The position numbers were made by a program, and so were the translations under genes. From positions 5,795,501 through 5,859,500 of the forward strand of contig NZ_CP108423.1 of NCBI RefSeq assembly GCF_035917235.1: a stretch of DNA of 64,000 nt. Direction: 5' to 3'. Below the pieces are notes generated by a model. The model did no database searches. It saw only the letters and a program-made list of their open reading frames with translations, and was not told the origin of the DNA. Position 1 is the first letter of the stretch. Each line of letters begins with the position of its first letter. Positions 28,395 to 37,099 of this stretch are shown here, in pieces. The DNA is from Streptomyces sp. NBC_01294 (lineage in GTDB: Bacteria > Actinomycetota > Actinomycetes > Streptomycetales > Streptomycetaceae).

Positions 28395-29287
28395 GCCCGC
28401 ACCCCGCCGTTCGCGCCGGGGGAGGAGGCCAGATAGGCCACTGCCTGGGCCGTCGAGCCCTCCTGCGAGGGGTGGTAGGTACGGGAGAGGTACTTCGGTA
28501 TGGACTTCAGCATGGAGCCCGTCGAGGGGAGCACGCCCTGCTGCCCGGCCAGGAAGAACCGGCCGAAGGAGGCCTTGCCGTCCACCAGGTGCGGGTCGTT
28601 CTCCATGAAGAAGCGGATGCCGCGCTGCCACAGGAAGACCAGGGCCGCGAATCCGGTCGCCCACGTCCGGGTCCGGCGGCGGTAGGAGCCGTCCACGTGC
28701 ATGAAGAGGTCGAAGGCCACCGAGCGGTGCTCGACCTCCTCCGCCCCGTGCCAGCGCAGCAGGTCCAGCATGGTGGGGTCGGCGCCCCGCCGGTCCAGGG
28801 CGTCGGCGTTGAGCACCCAGTCGCCCAGGAACGCCGTGTAGTGCTCGATCGCCGCGATCATCGCGACCCGCTCCATCAGCCACCAGTGCCGTGCCCGGCC
28901 CGGCGGCAGGGTCCGGTCGCCGAGCAGCTTCTCGAACATCCAGTCCACCTGCGCGGTGTACGGGGTCGGGTCCAGCCCCAGCCGCTTGAGGTGGGGGAGC
29001 ACGTCGTCGTGCGCGGCGGCGTGCATGGCCTCCTGGCCGATGAAGCCGACCACGTCCGTACGCAGTTGCTCGTCCTCGATGTACGGGAGCACCTGCTTGT
29101 AGACGTGCACGAACCAGCGCTCACCCGCGGGGAGCAGCAGGTGCAGCACATTGATCATGTGCCCGGCGAAGGGGTCGCCGGGCAGCCAGTGCAGCGGGGT
29201 GTCCTCCCAGCCGAAGGACACGTTCCGGGGCCTCAGGTCCACGTGTTCCGACGCCACGGGGGCGGGCGCGAGCGGCGTATTAGACAT
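28391..29287 (-). CDS. PF10118-type predicted metal-dependent enzyme
   Basis: The 298 residues show His/Glu motifs at helix spacing: GQEAMHAAAHDDVL, ERVAMIAAIEHYTAFLGDW and WHGAEEVEHRSVAFDLFMH. These are typical of the PF10118 family, and the ExxH pairs look like a diiron site of the ferritin or oxygenase kind. Coupling to a flavin/2Fe-2S reductase supports a redox role more than the family's older label of metal-dependent hydrolase. That is inference. It is the first gene of a three-gene operon ending in the TetR gene. Confidence 0.82.
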   Translation of the reverse strand: MSNTPLAPAPVASEHVDLRPRNVSFGWEDTPLHWLPGDPFAGHMINVLHLLLPAGERWFVHVYKQVLPYIEDEQLRTDVVGFIGQEAMHAAAHDDVLPHLKRLGLDPTPYTAQVDWMFEKLLGDRTLPPGRARHWWLMERVAMIAAIEHYTAFLGDWVLNADALDRRGADPTMLDLLRWHGAEEVEHRSVAFDLFMHVDGSYRRRTRTWATGFAALVFLWQRGIRFFMENDPHLVDGKASFGRFFLAGQQGVLPSTGSMLKSIPKYLSRTYHPSQEGSTAQAVAYLASSPGANGGVRA

Positions 29288-29353
29288 GGCGTCAATGTAC
29301 TGATGGGTAGGGGGGAGGAGAAGACCCCTGCGCGGACTTCTCCGACACGCCCC

Positions 29354-29379
29354 TGCCCGGGCGCATCCGCGCCCGGGCA
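29354..29379 (-). terminator. Hairpin after the lipoprotein gene
   Basis: An 11-bp perfect stem (TGCCCGGGCGC / GCGCCCGGGCA) with a four-base loop lies about 90 bases after the lipoprotein stop, in its direction of transcription. Two 13-bp tandem repeats (GTGCCGCGGTTGT) at 29399-29424 stand between the gene and the hairpin. Confidence 0.6.
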
Positions 29380-29398
29380 GTCTTCGGTCCGCTGTCGC

Positions 29399-29424
29399 GT
29401 GCCGCGGTTGTGTGCCGCGGTTGT
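29399..29424. repeat. Two tandem copies of a 13-bp unit
   Basis: GTGCCGCGGTTGT occurs twice in a row, followed by GTGCGG. It lies in the non-coding gap between the lipoprotein stop and its hairpin. Function unknown. Confidence 0.8.
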
Positions 29425-29467
29425 GTGCGGCTGTCCGGTGAGGCTGTCGCGTGGTGCGGAGTGCCGG

Positions 29468-30892
29468 CTACCGCGCGGTGTGGCCCGTCGAGAGCGCCCA
29501 TTCGCGGTTGAGGGTGCCCAGCGGGATGCGGCGCTCGAAGACGGGCGTGCCGAACAGGGACAGCTGGAGCTGGAGGTTTCCGCTCAGGTCGAAGCCGCCG
29601 TACAGCGCCCAGGCGCCGCTGACGGAGGCCTTGCCGTCGCTGGACGCGGCCGCCTTGAGGTCGCCCTCGCCGCGCAGGTACGGGGCGAAGTCCGCCGTGA
29701 CGCCGACGGCTCCGTAGAGGCCGACGGAGGCTTCGGCGCCGAGCGCCCCCTTGACCCGCCCGGAGGCGGTGACGCTCGCCCGGACCGGCGTGCTCTGCAC
29801 GTTCGAGGTGCTCACCGGGGTCCAGCCCTTGCCCGCGGCGTAGCTGCCGCCGACCTTGAAGTCGCCCTTGACGTCCTGCTGGACGTCGAGGGTCACGCTG
29901 CCGTCGGCCTCCACCTGGATGTAGCAGGTCAGGTCCAGGTTGACGACGACCGGCACCGGGCCGACCTGGATGACCGGGGAGCTGTGCAGCTTGGCGAAGG
30001 GGATCCGCTTGGGTGCTCCGGTGCTTGCGGCGGCGCGCCCCTGGAGCTTCCACTGCGAGGACCAGTCGCCGCTCATGCCGAGGAAGGCGCCGCGCGGACC
30101 GGGGGAGCCGCCCGGGCTGCCGTCGTACGCGAACTCGACCTGAGGGGCGAGCTGGACGAACCCGGACACCGAGGCGCCCGCCGAGGCGGGGGCACCCGGG
30201 GCGGTGTCGACGGCGGCGTTCACGTCGAGCCGCAGGTTGCCCAGGGGCAGCTTCGCGCCCTCGGGGCCGAACGTCAGGCCCTGACCCTTGGCCCAGGAGA
30301 AGGTGACGCCCTTCATCAGGGGCTCGACGGTGACCGCCGCCGGGTCGACGGGGACCTTGCCGTCGGCCTTGTCGTCACCCAGGACGGAGGCCAGCGTGGT
30401 GGCGGCGGTCTTGACCTCGGTGCCGCTGTCGGTCTGGCCGACGACCTCGGTGACCTTGGCGAGCAGGCCGGCCGGGGCGCCGGGCGCCGGTGCGCTGGCG
30501 ATGACGTCGCCCACCGCTACGGGCTTGTCGGCCTCGGGCGACTTGCCGGGCGATTTGCCGGGCGACTTGCCCGGCGAAGGCGAACGGTCGGTCCCCTGCG
30601 AGGCCTTGGCTATGACGGCCCGACCGCTGGCCCGGTCGTAGGAGGCGACCTTCAGCGCGGACTTCTCGGTTTTGCCCTTCCCGTCGGCCCGGGCGACGGC
30701 CGCCGGTGTGGGGGTTCCCTGTGGGGCCGCGGCCACGTCGAGCGACTGGGACGTGGCGTCGGCCGAGGGGGTGAGGGTGGCGGGGGTGGCCGGTTCGGCG
30801 GCGCCGGTGTGGGGGGAAGAGGAGCAGCCGGTGGCGGTGAGTGCGAGGGCGGTCAGGCCGGGTATGAGGAGGCGTCGGGCGAGCGTGCGCAC
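29468..30892 (-). CDS. Secreted lipoprotein of unknown function
   Basis: Starting from GTG 30892, the 474-residue product has a lipoprotein signal ending in LTATGC with Cys23. AAGG precedes this start; a longer form beginning at ATG 30958 would add 22 residues without improving the signal. After a Pro/Thr/Ser-rich stretch comes a short repeat (KSPGKSPGKSPE), then a long mature region rich in beta-strand-like alternation, including VQQDVKGDFKVGGSYAAG and SGNLQLQLSLFGTPVF. I do not recognise the family. Lipid-anchored surface location is the only safe statement. Confidence 0.8.
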   Translation of the reverse strand: MRTLARRLLIPGLTALALTATGCSSSPHTGAAEPATPATLTPSADATSQSLDVAAAPQGTPTPAAVARADGKGKTEKSALKVASYDRASGRAVIAKASQGTDRSPSPGKSPGKSPGKSPEADKPVAVGDVIASAPAPGAPAGLLAKVTEVVGQTDSGTEVKTAATTLASVLGDDKADGKVPVDPAAVTVEPLMKGVTFSWAKGQGLTFGPEGAKLPLGNLRLDVNAAVDTAPGAPASAGASVSGFVQLAPQVEFAYDGSPGGSPGPRGAFLGMSGDWSSQWKLQGRAAASTGAPKRIPFAKLHSSPVIQVGPVPVVVNLDLTCYIQVEADGSVTLDVQQDVKGDFKVGGSYAAGKGWTPVSTSNVQSTPVRASVTASGRVKGALGAEASVGLYGAVGVTADFAPYLRGEGDLKAAASSDGKASVSGAWALYGGFDLSGNLQLQLSLFGTPVFERRIPLGTLNREWALSTGHTAR

Positions 30893-31041
30893 GTGGGGTG
30901 ACCTTCGGATGGGGGAGGGGTGTGGGGAGTTACCGCTTGGTAACCGGAATCCGATCATGCCATGTACGCACGGCGGTCGTCATGCCCGGATCCCGCCAAC
31001 TCCCCGACGCTGTTTGACTGTTGAAGCTTCATCCACTCGCC

Positions 31042-31070
31042 GGTGGCAGTCAGAGCCCCTCCCTGCCACC
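31042..31070 (-). terminator. Hairpin just after the 643-residue membrane protein gene
   Basis: GGTGGCAG (31042-31049) pairs with CTGCCACC (31063-31070) around a 13-base loop, within three bases of the stop codon. A modest terminator. Confidence 0.5.
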
Positions 31071-31072
31071 CC

Positions 31073-33004
31073 CTAGCGCAGCACCCCCGCCTTCGTGCCG
31101 TCCGTCAGTTTGCCCGACAGGTCGACCTGCGCACCGGCCGGTGCCTTGACGGCCAGCCGGTTGCCGTTCGCCGCCCCGCTCACCCCGCCGCCCGACACCG
31201 ACAGCGAGGCGAACTGCGCACTGCCCGCCGCCAGGACGTACCACTGGCCCGCCCGCGACTTCCACAGCACGCCCGCGAGCACCCGCGGCTCCCTCGGCCC
31301 GCACGCCGCGGACCCCTCCGACGTCGCCGCCTGCGCCGCCATCGCCGAGCCCGGGGCCAGGAACTGCGCCTGCACCCGGTCCGCCGCGCCCTGCCAGGTC
31401 TCGGCCCGCGTACAGAGCCAGGTCGCCGTGCCGTCGCCCTCCGGCAGCGGCTGCTTCGCGTACGTCCAGGCGTTGACCGTACGGACCCCGTGCGAGCGGA
31501 CCGACGGCAGCAGGCAGGCGATCCTCGACCAGTCCCCGAGCTCCGCGGCCTCCGTCACGTTGCGCTCGGCGCCCGGCGCGCCCGAGGTCAGCCGGGCCGG
31601 GGTCAGCTCGCCCAGGTCGGTGATGAGCCGGGTGGCGCCGTCGCCCGTCAGGGCCAGCGCGTTCCAGCTGCTGCAACTGCCCGTCGGGGCCGGGCTCGCC
31701 ACCGGCGGGGTCACCCCCTCCGGGGTCGGCTTCAACACCGCCGTGGGACCGCCCGGCTTGAGCAGGTCCCGCAGGGTCGCGCCGGTGACCCAGGGCGCGG
31801 TGAGGTAGCGGACGTTGCCGTCGACCCGGCTGAGCACCAGCGCCGAGGCGGTGTCCGCCGAGGCGCCGTCGGTCCGGGCGAAGTCCAGGGCGGCGCCTCC
31901 CGTCCCGGTGCGCGGCTCGGCGTAGCGCACCACGCGCAGGCCGTCGTGCAGCAGGACCACCACGGCCTGGTCGACGGCGCCCGCGAACAGCAGCTGCGCC
32001 GGCCCCATCGGCGGCCCGGCGGGGGTCCCCGGGGTGGCCGAGACGACCACGGAGGTGCCGGGCCGGGCCCAGACGGCCAGCGCCCGGCGCAGCAGCGCGG
32101 TGTCGTCGGCCCGGTCGCCGCGGGCGGGCCAGGTGGAGAAGTCCGTACGGGAGGACGTGCGCCAGAGCGTGGGCGCGGCCCGGACCAGCTTCGCGGGATC
32201 CAGCGCCAGCTCGGCGGCGGCGTTGCGGGAGTACGGCGGGGCGGCCGCCCCGTCCGCGCCCCAGCCCCCGCCGGGCAGCGCGAGCAGCGCCCCGCACACG
32301 GCGAGGGCGGCCGCGGCGGCCAGGGCGGCCCGTCCCAGACGGCGCCGCCGCAGCAGGTCGGTCGGCCGGGCCTGGAGCACGCACGGGTCGAACTCGGGCG
32401 AGGCGAACAGGGCGTCGTTCGCCGGATCCCCGGACTCCGCGACCGCGGCGGCCGGATCCGGGACCCCGGCCTCGTCGAGCACCCGGAGCACCTCCGGCTC
32501 GGGCAGCCGCTCCAGGGCCCGCAGCACGCAGGCGGCCCGGCCGGGCCCGGCGAGGGTGGTCAGCCACTGGTCGAGGGCGAGCTCCTCGGCCCCACCCGCG
32601 CGGGGGAACAGCCGCAGCCCCCACACCTGGGGGAGCACCGGCGGGAGCTGCGCGCGCCGCGGCAGGGCCCGGAAGGTCAGCGGGATCCCCGCCTCCAGGG
32701 CGGCGCGCAGCACGCGCAGCCGGACGTACGCGTACCCGGAGTCGTCCGGGCCGCCGCGCTGCCCCGGAACCCCGCCCTGCACGGCCGCCGCGGCCGCCGC
32801 CGCGTCCCGCCGCCCGCGCGGCAGCGCCCGCTGGACCAGCGAGTGGGCGGTGAGCACCCGCCGGTTGCGGCCGAGGGACGGGGGCAGCACCAGATAGGCC
32901 AGCCGCACCAGCCGCGGGTAGTGCTCGACGATGGCGGCCTCGGCCTGCTCGACGTCCGGCGGCACGGGAGGAAGGGAGCGGGTGGCGGTATCCGGCGCAG
33001 TCAC
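31073..33004 (-). CDS. Membrane protein with sigma-factor-like cytoplasmic head
   Basis: The 643-residue protein has three parts. Residues about 20-110 resemble an ECF sigma region 2 (VEHYPRLVRLAYLVL, AHSLVQRAL, AYVRLRVLRAAL). A second helical part follows (RAACVLRALERLPEPEVLRVL), like region 4 in position. One membrane helix comes next at about residues 222-245 (RAALAAAAALAVCGALLALPG). About 390 outside residues contain several Cys (CSSWNAL, ACLLPSV, WLCTRAE, SAACGP). I do not know a named family for it. A membrane-tethered, possibly degenerate sigma-like regulator is an inference. Start is GTG 33004. Confidence 0.8.
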   Translation of the reverse strand: MTAPDTATRSLPPVPPDVEQAEAAIVEHYPRLVRLAYLVLPPSLGRNRRVLTAHSLVQRALPRGRRDAAAAAAAVQGGVPGQRGGPDDSGYAYVRLRVLRAALEAGIPLTFRALPRRAQLPPVLPQVWGLRLFPRAGGAEELALDQWLTTLAGPGRAACVLRALERLPEPEVLRVLDEAGVPDPAAAVAESGDPANDALFASPEFDPCVLQARPTDLLRRRRLGRAALAAAAALAVCGALLALPGGGWGADGAAAPPYSRNAAAELALDPAKLVRAAPTLWRTSSRTDFSTWPARGDRADDTALLRRALAVWARPGTSVVVSATPGTPAGPPMGPAQLLFAGAVDQAVVVLLHDGLRVVRYAEPRTGTGGAALDFARTDGASADTASALVLSRVDGNVRYLTAPWVTGATLRDLLKPGGPTAVLKPTPEGVTPPVASPAPTGSCSSWNALALTGDGATRLITDLGELTPARLTSGAPGAERNVTEAAELGDWSRIACLLPSVRSHGVRTVNAWTYAKQPLPEGDGTATWLCTRAETWQGAADRVQAQFLAPGSAMAAQAATSEGSAACGPREPRVLAGVLWKSRAGQWYVLAAGSAQFASLSVSGGGVSGAANGNRLAVKAPAGAQVDLSGKLTDGTKAGVLR

Positions 33005-33084
33005 GTTCAGCAGAACGAGCGAATCGTCGGATGGTCACCCGTGCCCGGCGGTCTCCTTCGAGTGCAAGATCCCCCGGTGCGGGG

Positions 33085-33882
33085 TCAGGCCACCAGGCGG
33101 GCGCGCAGCGCCTCGACCGTCTCGTCGGGGACGCCGAGCCCCTCGCGCACGTACTTCTCCATGGAGCCGTAGCGCGTCTCCACCTCGTCCAGGGCCGCCT
33201 CCAGGTAGGAGGGGAAGACGCCGATCAGCGCGAGCGCGATCTCCGGGTCGCCGCCGGCCGCCGTGAAGCCCTCGATCATCGGGGCGAACGCCTGCCTGAC
33301 CGCGGGGTTGACGGAGAGGTACTCGGTCATCAGCGTCTCGTCGTCCGCGCCGAGCAGCGCCAGGATGACCGTCGCGCCCCAGCCGGTGCGGTCCTTGCCG
33401 GCCGTGCAGTGGAAGAGCAGCGGGCCCGCCTCGGGGTCGGCGGCCTCGGTGAGCAGCACCCGGTACGCGGCCTGCGCGGAGCCGGAGTTCACGAAGGAGC
33501 GGTAGGTGTCGGCGAACAGGGCCTGCGCCTTGCCGCCGCCCAGGTGCTCCTCGGCCACCGCCGGGTCGGACAGCAGGTCCTTGAGCTGCGCCGCGGCGGG
33601 CTTCTTGCCGGCGGCCCTCAGCTTGTCCGCGAGGACGTCGCCGACCAGGAGCCGGGCGCCGGCGGGTATCCGGTCCGGGTGGTCGGCCCGCTCGGCTTCG
33701 GTACGGAAGTCGATGACGGTCCGCAGGCCGAGCGCGGCCACCACCGGGTCGGCGTCGAGGTCGAGCCGGTCGAGCTGGCCGGAGCGCAGGACCAGGCCGG
33801 GGCGCACGGTGCGGCCGCCGGGGAGCGGGGTGCCGCCGAGGTCGCGGAAGTTGGCGACGGTGGTGGAGGGGAGGGCGGTCAT
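33085..33882 (-). CDS. Tyrosine/serine protein phosphatase (DSP/PTP-like)
   Basis: The 265-residue enzyme carries the Cys phosphatase loop HCTAGKDRTG at about residue 158 and the N-terminal NFRDLGG motif typical of PtpB-like bacterial phosphatases. LRTVIDFRTEAERADHPD supplies the general region of the acid loop. It should remove phosphate from tyrosine or lipid substrates in the cytoplasm. No signal peptide. It follows the sigma-like membrane protein gene on the other side of an 80-base gap, both reading on the minus strand. Confidence 0.9.
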   Translation of the reverse strand: MTALPSTTVANFRDLGGTPLPGGRTVRPGLVLRSGQLDRLDLDADPVVAALGLRTVIDFRTEAERADHPDRIPAGARLLVGDVLADKLRAAGKKPAAAQLKDLLSDPAVAEEHLGGGKAQALFADTYRSFVNSGSAQAAYRVLLTEAADPEAGPLLFHCTAGKDRTGWGATVILALLGADDETLMTEYLSVNPAVRQAFAPMIEGFTAAGGDPEIALALIGVFPSYLEAALDEVETRYGSMEKYVREGLGVPDETVEALRARLVA

Positions 33883-33920
33883 CGTGGCGGCTCCAGCGGG
33901 GTGCGAGTTACTCGTGTCAG

Positions 33921-34021
33921 GCGATGGTGTGGTGGCGCGGTCTTGCGGCGGTGCGGTCGTGCGGTTCGTGCGGCGGTGCGGTCGTGCGGCGTTGCGGTCG
34001 TGCAGTCATGCGATGGTGTGG
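33921..34021. repeat. Short nested direct repeats between phosphatase and rhomboid-like genes
   Basis: A 21-bp sequence beginning TGCGGCGGTGCGG occurs at 33944-33964 and again at 33969-33989. A 12-bp GCGATGGTGTGG flanks the set at 33921 and 34010. The block lies in a 143-base gap upstream of the phosphatase start. It may be slippage-prone spacer or regulatory half-sites. Confidence 0.7.
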
Positions 34022-34025
34022 CGAT

Positions 34026-34616
34026 TCATGCAATTTTCGGGTGTTTCGCCCGGGAAAGACAATCGAGGGCCAGCGAGAGCCCGACGCCGATCCCGAGCGC
34101 CGCCAGGTGTCCGGCGTCCGTGAAGGTCCGCCCGCGCTTGACCACCGGCGCCGCGACGAGCGCCAGCAGCCCAGCCCGGGCGGCGGTACGGACCGCACCG
34201 CCCGGCAGGACAGAGGTCAGCGCGCCGAGCACGGCGTTGAACCCGTAGCTCGTCCCCACGTCCAGGGCGCCGCGGGTCCGCGGATCGGTTGTCCTGCGCA
34301 GGGCGCCGTACACGAGGAGGGTCGCCGTGGCGTGCCCGAACAGGAACACCGTGGCCGTCCACCAGGCGCCGTACGCGTATTCGGCGTATCCGAGGACCGC
34401 GACCAGCAGCAGCGCGTACGGCAGCGGCATGGGCTCCTCGACGACGAAAGCGCTGCTCAGCAGCGTCTCCCAGCGTCCGGCGGCGAGATTGTCGACATTC
34501 GTCGAGCAGTCCCGGAGCAGCCGTTCCCGTTCGGCCGCCCCCATCCGCTCCAGGGCGTACGCCCCGAGCTGGACGCCGCCGGCGTACACCGCCCCCAGTG
34601 GAATTGCCTTCACCAC
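34026..34616 (-). CDS. Rhomboid-like membrane protein
   Basis: From GTG 34616 the 196-residue protein has an N-terminal helix, a cytoplasmic or loop segment with STNVDNLAAGRWETLLSSAF, and four to five further membrane spans. GTSYGFNAVLGAL could be the serine motif and DAGHLAALGIGVGL the histidine of a rhomboid Ser-His dyad. The frame is open further upstream, into the divergent gene, but that extension is unlikely because it would overlap the neighbour's coding region. Rhomboids cut membrane proteins inside the bilayer. Activity here is not certain. Confidence 0.72.
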   Translation of the reverse strand: MVKAIPLGAVYAGGVQLGAYALERMGAAERERLLRDCSTNVDNLAAGRWETLLSSAFVVEEPMPLPYALLLVAVLGYAEYAYGAWWTATVFLFGHATATLLVYGALRRTTDPRTRGALDVGTSYGFNAVLGALTSVLPGGAVRTAARAGLLALVAAPVVKRGRTFTDAGHLAALGIGVGLSLALDCLSRAKHPKIA

Positions 34617-34678
34617 CCCATGATCGGATACGGCCCTCTGGCGGACACCACCGGGCCCCGTGCGAACATGTCCCGGCC

Positions 34679-35455
34679 ATGTCCGAAAATCCCGCGCCGA
34701 TGCGCGCCACGCGGGCCGCGATATTCGCGGCGATGTGTGTCGCTTTGGGTTCGGTGGGGCATTCGTACATGTCCGGAACTGATGTCCCTCTCTCCGGCCT
34801 TCTGGGTGCTTTCGGGGTGACCTGCGCGCTCGCATGGCTCGCCGCCGGGCGGCGCCGGGGCCCCGCGGGCATCACCGCGGCGGTGCTCTCCGTACAAGGG
34901 GTGCTGCACCTCGCCTTCTCCGGGAGCCGGGCGGCGCAGCCCGTCGCAGGTCCCGCGGCGATGTCGGGCCACCACCACATGCCCGCAGCGGGCGCGGACA
35001 CGGGCGCGATGGCCGCCGATGCCCCCGGCCTCGCGAGCCTGCCGCACATGGCCGACATGGCAGACATGGCCGGCATCACGAACACGGCGAGCGGGACGGA
35101 CATGGCCGGCGCGGCCGGCATGGCCGGTCACGGCGGCGCCGGGATGATCGCCGCGCACGTGCTCGCCGCGCTGCTCTGCGCCGCCTGGCTGGCGCGGGGC
35201 GAGGCCGCCGTCTTCCGGCTGGCCCGGGTACTGGGAGCCGCCGCGCTGCACGCGGCCCGGCCGCTCTCCCGCGCGCTCGCCCTGGTGCGGGCGCGGGTGG
35301 CCGGCGTACCGGCTCCGCCCGCCTTCCCCGCCCCGTACGAACGGCCGCGCCGCCTGCGCGGGGCCGTGCACGCCCACGCCGTGGTGCGCCGCGGGCCGCC
35401 CGGACGCGGTCCGGTCCACCGCATCACGGCCCTCGGCCGTCCTGTCCCCGCCTGA
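34679..35455 (+). CDS. DUF6153-like membrane protein with Met/His-rich loop
   Basis: The 258-residue protein has an N-terminal membrane region (two to three helices up to about residue 80). A loop follows that is packed with Met and His: SGHHHMPAAGADTGAM, then LPHMADMADMAGI and AGMAGHGGAGM. Another membrane helix comes next, and the protein ends in a basic tail. Such Met/His loops are typical of proteins that handle copper. The partner PepSY gene starts 64 bases downstream and also has a His/Met loop. The DUF6153 label is from memory of the family pattern. Confidence 0.72.
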   Translation: MSENPAPMRATRAAIFAAMCVALGSVGHSYMSGTDVPLSGLLGAFGVTCALAWLAAGRRRGPAGITAAVLSVQGVLHLAFSGSRAAQPVAGPAAMSGHHHMPAAGADTGAMAADAPGLASLPHMADMADMAGITNTASGTDMAGAAGMAGHGGAGMIAAHVLAALLCAAWLARGEAAVFRLARVLGAAALHAARPLSRALALVRARVAGVPAPPAFPAPYERPRRLRGAVHAHAVVRRGPPGRGPVHRITALGRPVPA

Positions 35456-35519
35456 CGTCGGCGAGGGGGCGAGACCTGGGGCCGCATTCCCCACGTCTTC
35501 GCCAACACCTAGGACACTC

Positions 35520-37058
35520 ATGTCTCTTGACGAGGTTCAGGACGTCCGCACCGCGGACGCCGACCCGGCCGGAAAATCCGCCCCCGCCGAGGTAACCGAG
35601 ATAACCGAGACGGCTGAAGCAGCCGAGACGGCCGGATCAGCCGAGACGGCCAAGAGCCGCGGCGGCAGCTGGGCCGCCCTGCGGCCGCTGCTCCTGCGCA
35701 TGCACTTCTACGCGGGCCTGCTGATCGCCCCGCTGCTGTTCCTCGCCGCCGCCACCGGGCTGCTCTACGCGGGCTCCTGGCAGGCCGAGAAGATCGTCTA
35801 CTCCGACGAGCTGACCGTCGCCCGCGTCGGCGAGAGCCTGGTGCCGCTCAGCGCCCAGGTCGAGGCCGCCAAGAAGGTCGCGCCCGAGGGCGAGGTCGTG
35901 TCCGTGTGGCTCGCCCCCGACGCCGAGGCCACCACCCGAGTGATCATGGAGCGCGAGGGCCTCGCGGAGGGCGAGACCCTCACCGTGTTCGTCGACCCGT
36001 ATACGGCCGAGGTGCGCGGGCAGCTCACCACCGCCGGTGACGCGCTGCCGCTGCGGGCCTGGCTGAGCGAGTTCCACTCCAGCCTCCAGCTCGGAGAGTT
36101 CGGCCGGAACTACAGCGAGCTCGCCGCGAGCTGGATGTGGGTGGTCGCGCTCGGCGGCCTCGCCCTGTGGATCGGCCGCCGCCGCAAGCGGAAGTCGCAG
36201 CTCGTCGTCCCGGACCGCAAGGCCACCGGCCGTCGCCGCACCCTCTCCTGGCACGGAGTCGTCGGCATCTGGTCGGTCGTCGGGCTCGTCGCCCTCTCCG
36301 CCACTGGCCTGACCTGGTCGAAGTACGCCGGCGAGAACATCGGGCAGCTCCAGGACAGCCTCGGCGGGGCCACGCCGAGCGTCTCCGCCGCGCTGAAGCC
36401 CGGCGGCGCGGACGCCGGCGCGGACGAGCACGCCGGCCACACCATGCCGGACGGCGAGGAGATGGCTCCCGCGCCGGCCGGCACCGACATCGGCCTCGAC
36501 AAGGCGGTGGCCGCCGCCCGCGTCGCCGGGGTCACCGAGGAACTGCGCGTGACCCTGCCCGCCAAGGGCAAGGGCTACGTGATCAAGGAGCAGGACAAGC
36601 AGGTTCCGGTGCACCTGGACGCGGTCGCCATCGACCCCGCCGACGGCCGGGTCATCGACGAACTGCGCTTCGCCGAGCACCCCCTGCTCGCCAAGATGAC
36701 GCGCTTCGGCATCGACCTGCACATGGGCAAGACCTTCGGGATCGCCAACCAGATCGCCCTGGCCGCGCTCGCCGTCGCCGTGATGTTCCTCGTCTTCTGG
36801 GGCTACCGGATGTGGTGGCTGCGCCGGCCGACGAAGGACCGCAGGCTGTCCGCGGGCCGCGCGCAGCCGCGCGGTGCCTGGCGGAAGCTGCCGGTGACCA
36901 TGGTCCTGCCGCTGGCCGCGGTGACCGTCGTCGTCGGCTGGTTCGTCCCGCTGCTCGGGATCAGCCTGGTCGCCTTCCTCGCGGTCGACGTGCTGCTGGG
37001 CTTCGTCGCGGGCCGTCGGGCCGAGGCTGCCGAGGCAGCCGGGACTCCGGCCGCGTAG
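35520..37058 (+). CDS. PepSY-associated transmembrane protein
   Basis: The 512 residues begin with a hydrophilic Glu/Ala/Thr-rich stretch. Four membrane helices follow (RMHFYAGLLIAPLLFLAAAT near 60-80, then SWMWVVALGGLALWIG, WHGVVGIWSVVGLVALSATG and a helix after IDLHMGK), with more near the end. Outside domains between them match the PepSY pattern. The HxYxG and WHxxxG helices could bind haem. An extra loop, DEHAGHTMPDGEEM, is His/Met-rich. PepSY-TM proteins often act in iron or copper reduction or uptake. It probably forms an operon with the DUF6153-like gene and ends at a strong terminator. Confidence 0.85.
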   Translation: MSLDEVQDVRTADADPAGKSAPAEVTEITETAEAAETAGSAETAKSRGGSWAALRPLLLRMHFYAGLLIAPLLFLAAATGLLYAGSWQAEKIVYSDELTVARVGESLVPLSAQVEAAKKVAPEGEVVSVWLAPDAEATTRVIMEREGLAEGETLTVFVDPYTAEVRGQLTTAGDALPLRAWLSEFHSSLQLGEFGRNYSELAASWMWVVALGGLALWIGRRRKRKSQLVVPDRKATGRRRTLSWHGVVGIWSVVGLVALSATGLTWSKYAGENIGQLQDSLGGATPSVSAALKPGGADAGADEHAGHTMPDGEEMAPAPAGTDIGLDKAVAAARVAGVTEELRVTLPAKGKGYVIKEQDKQVPVHLDAVAIDPADGRVIDELRFAEHPLLAKMTRFGIDLHMGKTFGIANQIALAALAVAVMFLVFWGYRMWWLRRPTKDRRLSAGRAQPRGAWRKLPVTMVLPLAAVTVVVGWFVPLLGISLVAFLAVDVLLGFVAGRRAEAAEAAGTPAA

Positions 37059-37099
37059 CCCGTAACCCGTAGTCCGTAGCCCGTAGTCGTGGTGAACGC

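Noticed and set aside
34617..34835. Longer N-terminus for the rhomboid-like gene
   Set aside because: The extension is Arg/Pro-rich, has no homologous look and would overlap the start of the divergent DUF6153-like gene.
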